Assembly: GCA_009192285.1 (NCBI GenBank)
Contig: CM018603.1
Span: forward strand, 1,149,304 to 1,213,303
DNA length: 64,000 nucleotides
Source: Morchella semilibera
Lineage: Eukaryota; Ascomycota; Pezizomycetes; Pezizales; Morchellaceae
Reading direction: 5' to 3'
The translations under genes were made by a program, and so were the position numbers. The notes under the pieces are model-generated. The model did no database searches. It saw nothing but the letters and a program-made list of their open reading frames with translations, and was not told the origin of the DNA. This document shows, piece by piece, positions 1 to 10,600 of the stretch; within the stretch, counting starts at the first letter, position 1, and the number at the start of each line of letters is the position of its first letter.

Positions 1-3000
1 TAAGGTGGCTTGGGAAGCTCCCAAATCAGGACGCCCACTCAGTGCTTTCCTCTTAGCTTTTGCCGTATGGTGTGATAGGATTAACCTCTCTAGGGCAGAT
101 TATTCAGCCTTCTACGAGGTGGTGAAGCTTTCTTACGATAATCGTGAGTCGTGGGAAGAGCTTCCTAAGAAGTTGGATACCCTGCAGCATATATATCAAT
201 CGCACCTCCCTGCACCTCCTATATACGAAAGAGATATTGATCTATGCTTAGATAAGCAACCTACTGGCCAATCAGGTGCAGGAAAGGTCTATCATTTCGA
301 CCAGATTCACCTGACGGGAGACATTATCCTGGATCAAAGGAGCTTACTAAGCATATGCATTCGGTATGGCGGAGTTGGTTTGATCACCATCGGAACTATA
401 GCATGGGAGGCTTGGGCGGAATCCATACGGACGTGTAGTGGGCAAATTCGCTCTGTACCCTGAACGGTCAAGCCCTCTGTTTACTGTGTTTTGAACCATG
501 TTGACCGGAGTTTGAACAGGTAAACCGTCTTTCCTTCGGAATTCGTGCTTTACAGACGCCAGTAGACCGGCCGAACGATGCCACCTAAGGGCGGATTCGC
601 ATGTCTACCAGGACCTACGCCAAGCTTCCCCCCTTCCGGCGCCGATTATCCTATATATTGATCAATTAATTAGATATGCCGACCTAGCACTTGATATTCA
701 GGGACTAGTTGATTATCATTACCCTACGGAGTGCTTTTTGATTGAGGGCTTGGCACCTACACTGATTCTAGCCAATCAAATCATCTCTAGATATCAAAAT
801 CTCCGGTTTGATAGAGACTACCGGGAACGTAGGGAAATCACCGAAGAAGCCGAGCTCCGAAGCACCCAGGAAGCCGCCCGGGAGAGGGTCGCAGAAGCAC
901 GCCGGCAAGTACGTCGGGAAGTCGGTAAGCGTGTGAATAAGCCCCGGAATCGGGCACCAAACCGAGGCACGGGTATGCCCCCTCCACCTATACCAGGGAC
1001 TGCGTACCATGCGTTTATCACAGTACGGCGGGTAATCGATGTCTCAAAACGCTCAATTAGGGCTGTCCGCCTTACCCATCCAATCAGAGGCGAGCTCGAG
1101 ATAGATATATACGGCCGAGATATGCTAGAGAGGTGTTTTGTATCACGTGCAGGAGATAGGCCGATCAGATGCATGCCCCAAATGACGTTTATCGACGGTT
1201 TTGGGCTCTACCGGAATATGTATAGGTCGTTGACGGGTAAGCCCCAAATACCCCTCCCTTTGGGTATCTCGTGGTTTCGGCTACAACTCAAATACCCCCC
1301 CCTTTGGATATCCACTGATTGGATATAGGGATATATATGATACCGTCGAATCTACCCCTTAGAGAGAGAAGTCGATTGGTTAACGTCTTCCCGCTGACAC
1401 TGGGACCCCACGGCAGTGGGTTAGCCGACGTTTTGGGGTGCTTGGAAGCTTCTTCGAAGGCTCTAGAAGGAGGGTTAACCCTGCTTATTCCGACGAATCA
1501 GGCACCGGGAACCTAATCGAAACATTCGTTTCCAGCCCTACGCTCGGATACCTCGGAGATATGCCACAGCAAAACGACTGCGCAGGCTTCCTACGGCATA
1601 CCGCTCTATACGGGTGCCGAAGCTGCCGAGTCCGAAGGCTATATACGGTGACCTGGACTACGATATATCCAGCAAGGGTAGATATCATCACGAGACGTCG
1701 AAAATTAGAGCTCAAACGGCAACTATGCCCCCTTCTGTACAGAAGAAGCACCTTAACTCGCTAGGAATCAGCGTACCCCCCCCTCCTGTTTTTGAAGCTC
1801 GCTCCTGCGATAGATATATGTAGAAGCTTCCCAGCTGACCCACCTCACGCGGAGATGGCGGGGTTGGGCGCTTACTACAGGACTTGCTTATTCAAAACCT
1901 CCTCCTGCCCGCTGCCCGAGATGCATACGGGGAATGCCTTCCGGACTATATCCATACCCCTTGGGTGGGGGCGTGTCCAGAATCCGGTACGGCACAGAGG
2001 TTCATGGGATCTTAGTGAACAGACCAGAGCTTGCGTCTTGACACCAGTTTTACTGCGGAATCAGATGTCCAACCAATGGCTACACCCTACTCTGATACGA
2101 ACCATCAAATCCCAATTCGGTACTGAGCTTCAGACACTTCCCCTCCGTAGGGAGTGTGATATGATAACCCTGGTATTCAGCCATCTAGCACAGGCATATT
2201 ATATGCTCACGAAGCCATATACAAGTCCAGATATGGCGGCGGAGACGACGAGGTTGATCATTCAGGTACGGAGAAGCTTCCAGAAGCTCGTAAGGTGCGC
2301 AATAATTGCCAAAAGGGTAGGCGGCGGCGCTAGGGAGGGGCGTCAATCGCGTGCCTCGTCGGTGGCTAGCAACCCCGTGGATGAAGCGGTACCTCAGGGA
2401 GCCAATCAGGAAGCCGCTAGGGACCTGGAAAAGTGGATTAACCGTCCAAATATCCATGTAGGGCTCCACTACGAGATATACTGGCAGGCAGTACGGTACA
2501 CTGTGGAATACCAACGTCTTGATCGGAGAGCAATATCACCGACTATTTAAGCGCCAAGCCGCTAACACTAATCACAGACACGTGGATTTGCACCTCCTAC
2601 GGCACGAGGGTAGGAAAAAGGCTCTATGATTTGTTCTAGAAGGTGCTTTTGACGCCGTTAAGCCGGAGATATCACGTGCCTTCGCCGCCTACAGATATCG
2701 TGCCCTACTTTGATCGAATATCTGCTTCCGGCATCTTCACACCGCTTTTTAGAGCCTTCGGAGGCGGAATTAGGGCTCAGGTTAGGCTCTACAGCCAATC
2801 ACATTAATCCTAGAGTCCTAAATAGGATACCGGCATACTATATTAGAGACATATCCCTACTTCCGACTAAAACAGGAGCTTCTGCAGTCTTCGACGGCAT
2901 GCTATTGGAAGCTTACATCAGAGATTATGGGCGTACTAATCTGCTAGGTTTGGGTGCCAAAGGGAAGCTTACATAAGATATGGGTGTACTAATCTGCTAG

Positions 3001-3374
3001 GTTTGGGTCCCAAAAACTACATATATTATCAGCGATTTACTTCTGTCGACGCGGAAGCCCAAAAGCGGCTTGGGTATACTACGGGCACCTATATCCAATT
3101 GAAGCATAGCGATTCGGAATTTCTGATTGGCCGAATCGAGTATCTCTTCACACATAATCTCCACCAAAACGAGCGCTTATTCGTGTACGTACAGCTGTAC
3201 GAGGAGATCGGCGGCGATGACTATATCTTAGGCCTACCCATACTACGAATCACGCCTAAAAAAGCAATATACGGAATCTCGGCGGTGCCGTCAAAAAGAC
3301 TGCATATCATACCCACCGAAGGCTCTGATTCGCTGTTTCTGTGGTGCACGTGGGCCGGGGTAGGCTTCTGCTAG
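1..3374 (+). pseudogene. Broken copy of a large multicopy transposase-like gene
   Basis: A row of open blocks in shifting frames (5-463, 738-1328, 1319-1516, 1438-1764, 1614-1823, 1792-2550, 2710-2976, 3003-3374) follows, in order, the layout of an uncharacterised gene family that I recall as highly multicopy in Cenococcum-type ascomycete genomes. Readable landmarks are WAESIRTCSGQ near 420, LTHPIRGELEI near 1075, TFIDGFGLYRNMYRSL near 1190, NVFPLTLGPHGS near 1385, GDMPQQNDCAGF near 1560, GRYHHET near 1680, and RPNIHVGLHYE near 2440. The last block (3003-3374) looks like a small beta-rich reader, perhaps BAH-like; this is inference. The copy carries roughly six to eight frame changes or stops, so it is dead. 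The left end is cut by the window. The order of motifs recalls Plavaka or CACTA-type transposases, but I could not place a DDE triad or terminal repeats, so a non-mobile multicopy gene remains possible. Confidence 0.6.
2925..3016 (+). repeat. Local 54-bp tandem duplication inside the relic
   Basis: The stretch starting TATGGGCGTACTAATCTGC at 2925 recurs at 2979 with two substitutions, giving one full 54-bp unit and a partial second one. It lies at the junction of the last two open blocks of the relic and accounts for one of its frame changes. Confidence 0.8.
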
Positions 3375-3442
3375 TCATCGGGAGGGGGGGGGGTATCTAA
3401 TCGGGGTGGTATCGTTTTCGGAAATCATCATTACTGTGAGCT

Positions 3443-3609
3443 GGAAAAGCGTCGAAGAAACGATATGCTTTTGTTTCGAAACCTTGGGATCGCGACGAAA
3501 CGACGATTTTTACATACATAAAGGGGGGGGTTTCCGGCGCCAAAAAATCGTTTCGTCGCGATCCCAAGGTTTCGAAACAAAAGCATATCGTTTCTTCGAC
3601 GCTTTTCCA
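3443..3609. repeat. Long near-perfect inverted repeat (hairpin), arms about 66 bp
   Basis: The arm at 3443-3510 is the reverse complement of 3542-3609 with only a 3-base length difference near the loop. The loop of about 31 bases includes a run of eight G. A weaker outer pair, ACTGTGAGC near 3433 and its complement GCCACAGT near 3670, extends the symmetry. It lies just 3' of the multicopy relic. It could be a foldback element or a source of a hairpin transcript; no copy of it was seen elsewhere in the window. Confidence 0.9.
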
Positions 3610-3635
3610 TGTATATAGAGAATCTAGTATTTAAT

Positions 3636-4262
3636 AGAGGTTTAATCCGTGAAACGCACCAATCTAGAGCCACAGTGATTTTACGTGTAAGGACGCATCA
3701 GGCTTTTTTAAGCGAATAAACATCTCTTAAACATCCTTTTTCAATAAGACTTTTATGGGCATTATCACGTCTCCTAATACCAAAAGAATATCAGACTTCG
3801 CGAAAAGTTAGTCTAATAGCGACGTTAAAAAAAAAATATCAGATTAAATTTCAAAAAAGGCTAATATGTCGATTATGTAAGCATCATATCTGGCTGATAG
3901 GAATATCCGATCTGGCGTTAAAGTATATATAGTATTAAATCGTGAAATAAATAAGAATTTAATCTGTGAAATTTCCTTATGCAGAACAAGTGTGAATACT
4001 GGCCTACCTGCGCATTTGGGTTTTTCAGGGAGTAGAATCAGTATTATATAAGACTTCTATATGATATCATATTATAAAAATCTCAGACTGAGCCAAAAGT
4101 TAGCTTCAACGAGGCATGATAAAAAATATCATATGAAACGCCAAATCAGCCATATATCCTGTTTAACTAAACCCTATATGAGCCTAATAATAATATGTAG
4201 ACTGGCGGTAAAGTAACTCGTGCACTTTCATGAGTTTCTAGAATGGACATATCTTGGGAGAA
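3636..4262. repeat. Two decayed AT-rich direct repeats of about 300 bp
   Basis: Matching landmarks recur at a spacing of about 290-315 bases: GTTTAATCCGTGAAA near 3638 and ATTTAATCTGTGAAA near 3954; CAGACTTCGCGAAAAGTTAG near 3795 and CAGACTGAGCCAAAAGTTAG near 4083; CTGGCGTTAAAGT near 3912 and CTGGCGGTAAAGT near 4203. The units are AT-rich and strongly diverged. No reading frame persists. They are an old tandem duplication of unknown origin. Confidence 0.55.
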
Positions 4263-4410
4263 CCATATATCATCCCCAAAGGCAGATATAGTACGCATGC
4301 TTGAAGTGACAGGATAGGACGGCAGGGAGGCGTGGTGGGATGATAGCCTGAGGGTGGCAGGACAACAGAGTGGTGGGGCGGCAGAGTAGTGAGACGGCAG
4401 GGAGGCAAAC

Positions 4411-4513
4411 TAAACCACTATCATCATCATCATTATCACCATCATCATCATTATCACCATCATCATCACTATCGCCATCACTATCATCATCAGCTTCTCA
4501 TCTTCACCATCAT
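4411..4513. repeat. CAT/ATC trinucleotide microsatellite
   Basis: Imperfect CAT repeats with occasional ATT, ACC and GCC variants fill this stretch. Just before it (4310-4405) the sequence is purine-rich with repeated GGCAGGGAGGC words. No ORF of note covers it. Confidence 0.9.
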
Positions 4514-4789
4514 AAATACCAATTATCAAGATCATTAGAACAGTAGTAGATAAACCCCAACATGTTTTGTTCAGATTCATATGCAACTACTTATTCTAGT
4601 TATTGTGTTTCCCAACTCTGGCAAGCCCAATGATGGAAGAGATGATTTGAAGATACTATTGATAGATGCGGTGATGCATATAGCGGTTTAGTGATAATCA
4701 GGTGGTGAAGCTGAAAAGGTTCATGATGGCTCGGCAAAGCGCGGTTGGGGCTGAGCGTGGCTGGGGATGCACAGTTGAGCATACCTCTG

Positions 4790-4992
4790 CCTGTATATCA
4801 TCCTGTCTGGATATATATCGTCCTGTCAAGATAACCATGCTCCCGAGAAACACCTATCCTGACAGGACGATATATACCTTCACAGGACAATATATATATT
4901 CACAGGATGATATATATCCTGACAAGACAATATATAGGATACATATCCTGACAGGACAATATATATCGGTATATATTTTGATAGTAAGATAT
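4790..4992. repeat. Minisatellite of CCTGACAGGACAATATATA units
   Basis: About eight degenerate units combine a short palindromic core, CCTGaCAGG, with an alternating TATATATA spacer. Units differ by small substitutions and length changes. The stretch has no supported coding role; the 148-codon ORF across it is only repeat translation. Confidence 0.8.
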
Positions 4993-5349
4993 ATATCCAG
5001 TACGAAAAATAACTTCACTTTTCAAACCCAAAACATGCAGAATTATCATTTCTTATCCCCATACCCAGGATACATTACCGTATTACTATACAAATCGATG
5101 TACCCAAGGGCTCGACTGTTGGTTAGATGCGTTTACATATTTAGCTGATAAAAGCGACAGTTGGCTGTAGTATATGGTGAGCCTGGGTACCCCGCTTCAT
5201 TTCATGCTATCCACCCGCAACCACAAGACACGGTGCAGTAGACTATGACAGGCGGGTTGCTAGTCCATGGAGATTTAGTACTAGGCTACTCCGCACCACC
5301 TAAACTCACAGTTTCTCTACTGCAGGACTCTGTTCAATATTGGAAGCTT
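4993..5349. other. No gene recognised
   Basis: Unique-looking sequence between the minisatellite and the first MITE copy. I see no conserved protein motif, RNA gene or repeat in it. Confidence 0.5.
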
Positions 5350-5486
5350 CATCAGCAAGACTTCATTTGTCTCCTGATGTCTCCTGAGCCTCAAGAGACT
5401 CAAAAAATATCCAGGAGTCTCAGGAGACTCTCAGGAGACCCAGGAGACTGTTGGGAGACTCCAGTCACAAGTTGAGTTTGCTGATG
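5350..5486 (+). mobile_element. MITE (CATCAGCAA family), copy 1
   Basis: 137 bp bounded by CATCAGCAAGACTTC and the inverted GAGTTTGCTGATG. The interior is built from repeats of the palindromic word GAGTCTCAGGAGACTC. It is flanked by a 2-bp duplication TT (5348-5349 and 5487-5488). Taken as the reference orientation for the family. Confidence 0.92.
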
Positions 5487-5488
5487 TT

Positions 5489-5965
5489 GGCCATGTGCAC
5501 GTGGAGGGTGGGAGAACCTAGACAGGTTGTAGGCTTTAGTGCTAGAACTGACTTCGAGGCTATGTAGAGCTGAGTAAAAAGTAAGCTGGCGTAGAGAAGT
5601 ATTGGGAATTTACGACTAACCCTAACCCTATGTTCGGGGTTTGTAAAATCAAATCATGCGGTTGAAGAAAGCCAAAAGGAGTGGGAGCTCTAACGTGCGG
5701 CCTTGGGTTCTGTCATATTGTTGCACTCCAGCTGCGTCTCCGTTCTTTCCCCAAGACCCCTACAAATACACGTGCCATATTCGGGTACTATGTTCAGGGT
5801 CCTCCCGGAGCACTACTTGCCATCAATCACAGCGGATAGAACTGCGTCCCAATTGGTGGTACCGAGTGCCGTTGGTAAGGGGAGACAGAATTGGTGGGGT
5901 AACAAACCAGAAGACTTGTTGTTGGAAAAGCAGCTGCAACTACAGTAGGAGTACTAGGGCCAAAG
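5489..5965. other. No gene recognised; two telomere-like hexamers
   Basis: Unique-looking sequence. The only notable string is CTAACCCTAACCCTA near 5613, two units of the fungal telomere repeat, which is too short to call an interstitial telomere. The 104- and 81-codon ORFs here show no recognisable motif. Confidence 0.5.
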
Positions 5966-6604
5966 TGTGACGGAGTAACCCGACGCAAAGAAGAAGATGA
6001 CAATGATGACGCAGAGGAACTCGAGGAGCACAGTGTACTTGACGAGGGGGCCGATGAAGACAGGGACAACGCCAGGCGGGCACAAGCACAGGCACCGGCG
6101 AAGACAAAGGCAAGGGCAAGGGCAAGGGCACAAGAGCACAGAGCAGAGAAAGTGAGGACCGAGGGGACCTCAACGAGAACGATGAGGGATACTATGAGTT
6201 TCCTCTTGTCAGAGGATCAAGTCTTTGGTACGAGAGGCTATGGCTTAGAAATAGGAATAGATTCCTATGTACCGAGATAACAGGAAGACGAGACAAAGAG
6301 AAAAGAAAGAAAGAACTAAGGAAAACATCTATCCCCGCTATTTAACATACCTCCTCCACCAGTCCGCCAAGACTACATATCATCATTCACAGAATCCCAT
6401 AGAAACCCGTTGCTACCACACCTCGTAATCCTCCCCACCATCTCCGCTATTTACATTACCAATCCATCACGCCATCGAACCTCCTAGAAACCTATGACGA
6501 CACCCCCCACTTCGCATTCCCTGCTCTCGCTTAACATTTCCCCAACAACCACAACCATACACTGCCCACCGAACTGTCGGGACAGATGCCAAGACGCCGG
6601 GACA
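5966..6604 (-). repeat. Family A LTR (3' LTR of copy 2)
   Basis: Runs from TGTGACGGAG to CGCCGGGACA on the plus strand, so in element sense it starts TGTCCCGGCG and ends CCGTCACA. It holds a TATA-like TTAAATA and a variable AAGGCA/AGGGCA hexamer run. The MSLSS, MRSPR and MLLCP reading frames over it are LTR translations, not genes. Confidence 0.95.
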
Positions 6605-7289
6605 GATCAGGTCCCCCTCAAGGGCCTAGCTCCTGATAGGCCGAGGTTTCGAAGGATATTGGTTGTGAAATATTTTTCTAATATCAGGACTATGCTCTAA
6701 ATCGCTCGAAGGTTTGCCAGGACGGTTCTTCATATCCAGCATATCTAACCAAGTACTCCACCCGTCGCCCCCTCTTCCGCGAATCCAATATTTCCGCTAC
6801 CTCCCATTCGGTCTCTCCTTCAAACTTCCACCGGTGGAGGCGGTTCAACAATTTGTCCAGGAACCGGATCTCCAACTGTCGGCGATAATAATGAAACATG
6901 GAATACTGGGTGTATCTTCATAGAAGCTGGTAGTTTCAGTTCATAGGCATAAGGACTCACGATTCGTTTAACCAGGTAGGGACCGATTTGTTTCCCAATC
7001 AAGTTTCTTCGACGGTCGCTTGGTTTCGATATTCTTGGTAGAAAGCCAGACAGAATCGCCAACTGTATATCGAGGTGCTGGGGTGCGGTGTAAGTTGGCC
7101 ATTTCCTCCTGTATCTTCTGTGCCCTAAACATCTCGCTTCTCAGAAAATCAAACACTTGAGACATCTCTCGTGCCAACCCATTAGCCTGGTCCGCATTCA
7201 CTGTCTGCCCATGCTGTAAGGGTCGAATGTCATCCTCGGGTGTCTCCCATAGTTAGCCTGAAAGGGGGACATATTAGTAGTTTCGGAAA

Positions 7290-7426
7290 CATCAGCAAAC
7301 TCAACTTGTGACTGGAGTCTCCCAACAGTCTCCCAAGTCTCCTGAGAGTCTCCTGAGACTCCTGGATATTTTTTGAGTCTCCTGAGGCTCAGGAGACATC
7401 AGGAGACAAATGAAGTCTTGCTGATG
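7290..7426 (-). mobile_element. MITE (CATCAGCAA family), copy 2
   Basis: 137 bp, reverse orientation, inserted in the integrase region of gypsy copy 2 with a 2-bp duplication AA (7288-7289, 7427-7428). The matching empty site is present in gypsy copy 1 near 35460, where the flanking sequence is continuous. This confirms both boundaries and the 2-bp duplication, apart from one substitution. Confidence 0.93.
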
Positions 7427-7679
7427 AATGTGATTATTGGTAGCAAATTCAGCCAGAGGTAAAAATTCCACCCAGTTATCCTGTTGATATGATACATAAC
7501 TTCGGAGGTACTGTTCCATAATCGCATTGGTCCTTTTCTGTTTGTCCATCGGTTTGAGGATGAAATGCTGTGGAATAACGAGGAGCAATCTCCAGCCGTT
7601 CGCAGAGAACTTTCCAAATTCAGCAGTAAAACTGTGTCCCTCGATCGGAAACAATAGTCTCGGGCAACCCATGTAACTT

Positions 7680-10600
7680 CGCATGATCTACTGATGCACT
7701 TTCTCTCTCAGGTATTTATCAAGATATTGAGAGACTACAGATATTCTGGCGTTAAACATTCTCCGTTCTGTGAATTCAGAATTGTTCTTCATGCTTATGT
7801 CAATTCACGATATCATCTCTAGCTTCTACACTGTCGTGACACCATTAAATTCACACACGACTTTCCCGGCAACGTCCCCACCAACGTACAGCAACTATAT
7901 ATTCCATCGTGACATCTGTCCAGAATCGGATATCCTTCTCGATGAACCTCCGACAAGGCATTTGTGTTAGTGAGGCCAGCAAAGAAAGCTTCTTCTATCA
8001 TCTCTGTTAGCAAGGATTAATGCATTCACCGTCTTGCTTCGTCGACAGGTATGGCAATGGAACATTACAGCGGTGCCTGTCAGTCTTCGATTCTTCGCCT
8101 TATTTGCGCCTGCGGCCATACTTACCTCCCTCAGGCCTGAAGAAGTCTCTCAAGAGTCTTATTCCGGACTCAGATATCGATTGCGCACAGGATTGTCCAG
8201 GAGAGAATTCCATATTGGTAATTTATGCAAGGTGATACTTCTAATCCTACCGTACAGATCATCGAGCCTTTTTGGAATTGTATCGTCTCAGCAGCCACAG
8301 ATCCAGGACAGATTATGAACCGAAGGTATGATCCGGGATCACCAGAGGCAATAGCCCCTCCTCTATGTTTCTTCTCGCCCCTCGGTCTTCAACGAATGTC
8401 TCTTTCGATGTGTAGTGTCCAGATTCGGGCCACGTCCCGAACGGCAGATAAGGTTATTTCTATAGATTAGGCAGTCTAAAGACTACCTTCGTCACCTGAG
8501 TTTGATTAGTTCTTCATAAACTAGACAATTCTACAGTATTCATTGCGCTAGCTACCGCTCCTGATCAGCGGCATGAACAACACGTACCCGCTGATTACAA
8601 ACCTTTCTGTTGGCATCCAGCTAAATTCTACTTCTTCCAAGTAACACTGAATGTTCGACTTCTGTTGCTCCAATATACTCTCATCACAACTTCAATCTGA
8701 ATTTAATCGAGTTAAATGCTTTAATCCATCATCTAGTCAGTGCTCAAATGTCACACAGCTTCTCTTCATCCCTGCTCCTCCCTTTCGAATATGCCGTATT
8801 ATCTCGAATATTATAAATTAAACCAGAAGACAAGAACTATATTTTATCCTAGCCTCACAATCATTCCAGAGTGGTTGGCTGGCAGCCTCGCTAATTCACA
8901 TACCTACATTTAAGATTTTGGAATCATACAAAAAACCCTAAAATATTCATATCCAGATTCGCGATGATAAATCTCTGTCTGAGCCTAAATTTTCAACATC
9001 TAGCAAATTGAGCTGTCTCCAGATGAGGTCTCCACCTATACTATCAAAACAAACGAATTAATGGCCCAGCAACTCTTTGTCATAAATCTTCGTTAGTCTG
9101 CATGTCCGCAGCAATAGCTTACCAGTTGACTGAATTACACAGGCCGCACCTGTGTTCTTGGAAAGAAGGCAACTGGATTGAAGATTTGTAGATCTCGCTC
9201 TCTCAATCTCATCTTCCCACGCGATATTGTGGATACCAATATGTAATAACTGCCCTCTTGACATTCATGACTATCCTTGCGCTACCCCCTTATTCGGCTT
9301 CCCACACAATCACCATTCTTTCTCGCATCGCGCATTCCGCCGGGACTTGAGCCAATCACATATAATTCGTTCCTTCGCTGGAGCTCATGACTGAACCACC
9401 CGCCTTCGTCGCTCTGATCAGGAAGTCTTGAGCCTCCTTGAAAGGAATTCATTGTTCAACTCTAGTGGGTCCACTAACAAATCGCTCAGCGATAGGTAGG
9501 CTTTTTGTCAGAGTTAGTCAATGGCAGCGCATATAGGCCACTCGGGAATAGGCATAGATAAACGTTCGATAAAAATTCGGCCTAAATCCAGCGAATTCGA
9601 ACCTCCTTTACACTGCTCTTGGGCTTTCCCAGTTCCACAACTCGTCTGTACGCCTCTTAAGCGTAGATCCATCTCATTCTCATCGCAGCGAGGTTCAGAT
9701 AGACATACGCCTCAATCTTTATAGTATCTTGTACATCTGAATTTTTGACGCTTTCTCTGTTTTAGAATGGCCTCATTTGTAGCTTCCGAGGTGTTTACAA
9801 GAGTTCGATGGTATACGCAGCACTTGTTCGAGACAATCATCGCCTGATCTGGTGCTTTATGTTTCCCAAAGGTTTCCGAATAAATCTACCTTCTCGGTAA
9901 TAAGATTCAATATCCTATTCCGAGATAAAGTTTTTATAGGTGTTGTTCAGTACGCCCAACGATCAAGAAAGCGAGCGAGTTCGAAGATACATATCATATT
10001 ATCCCAACGTTGAATCGAGGTTAGCTAGGAGCATTAGTAGTGTACGACTTAAAAGGCACTCACCAAATAATTCCATAATGAATCTCATAGCGTGTTTCAT
10101 CCAGTAATCAGAAGCTTCAGGCGAGTTTTCACCACTCGCACACCGCTTGTATTCTCTAATGAGCATGAGTTACATGATAGTCGGCCGATGACCCGGTAGT
10201 GACCTGGGTATGCGTGGTGGTACAGGTATACATGTTAGCGCTGATGGAGTGTGGGCGCTGAAGAGGAGTTGGCACGATTAGGACTGGTCTGTCTGGCTGA
10301 GAGTAGGAGGAGGGAGAGTGGTATATATATATAGTAGGAGGAAAAGGGGATGGAAGAGTTGGTAGTAGAAGATTGTGGTAGAAGCTGGAAGTGCGCTGAT
10401 TGACTTAGTTTAAATTAGCATGTTGAGTTGAGAGACGGTGTTTTGCGTAATAATCTAATCACATTCAGCCGGTGGTGAGATACGCATCAGATCTTGTGAC
10501 AGATATAGCGACCGAGTGAGGCTGAGTGAGGCGGTCGGGCGTGAGTAATATTCAGCTGAGTGAGTGTTACATGTAAATACCGTGTTGTCTGGAGAGTAGA

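Noticed and set aside
818-1174. 118-codon minus-strand ORF
   Set aside because: Opposite strand of the multicopy relic; the plus-strand frame carries the conserved motifs.
4411-5000. Possible CRISPR-like array from the regular repeats
   Set aside because: Units are degenerate simple repeats without unique spacers, and the genome is eukaryotic.
5613-5630. Two CCCTAA units
   Set aside because: Too short to indicate an interstitial or former telomere.
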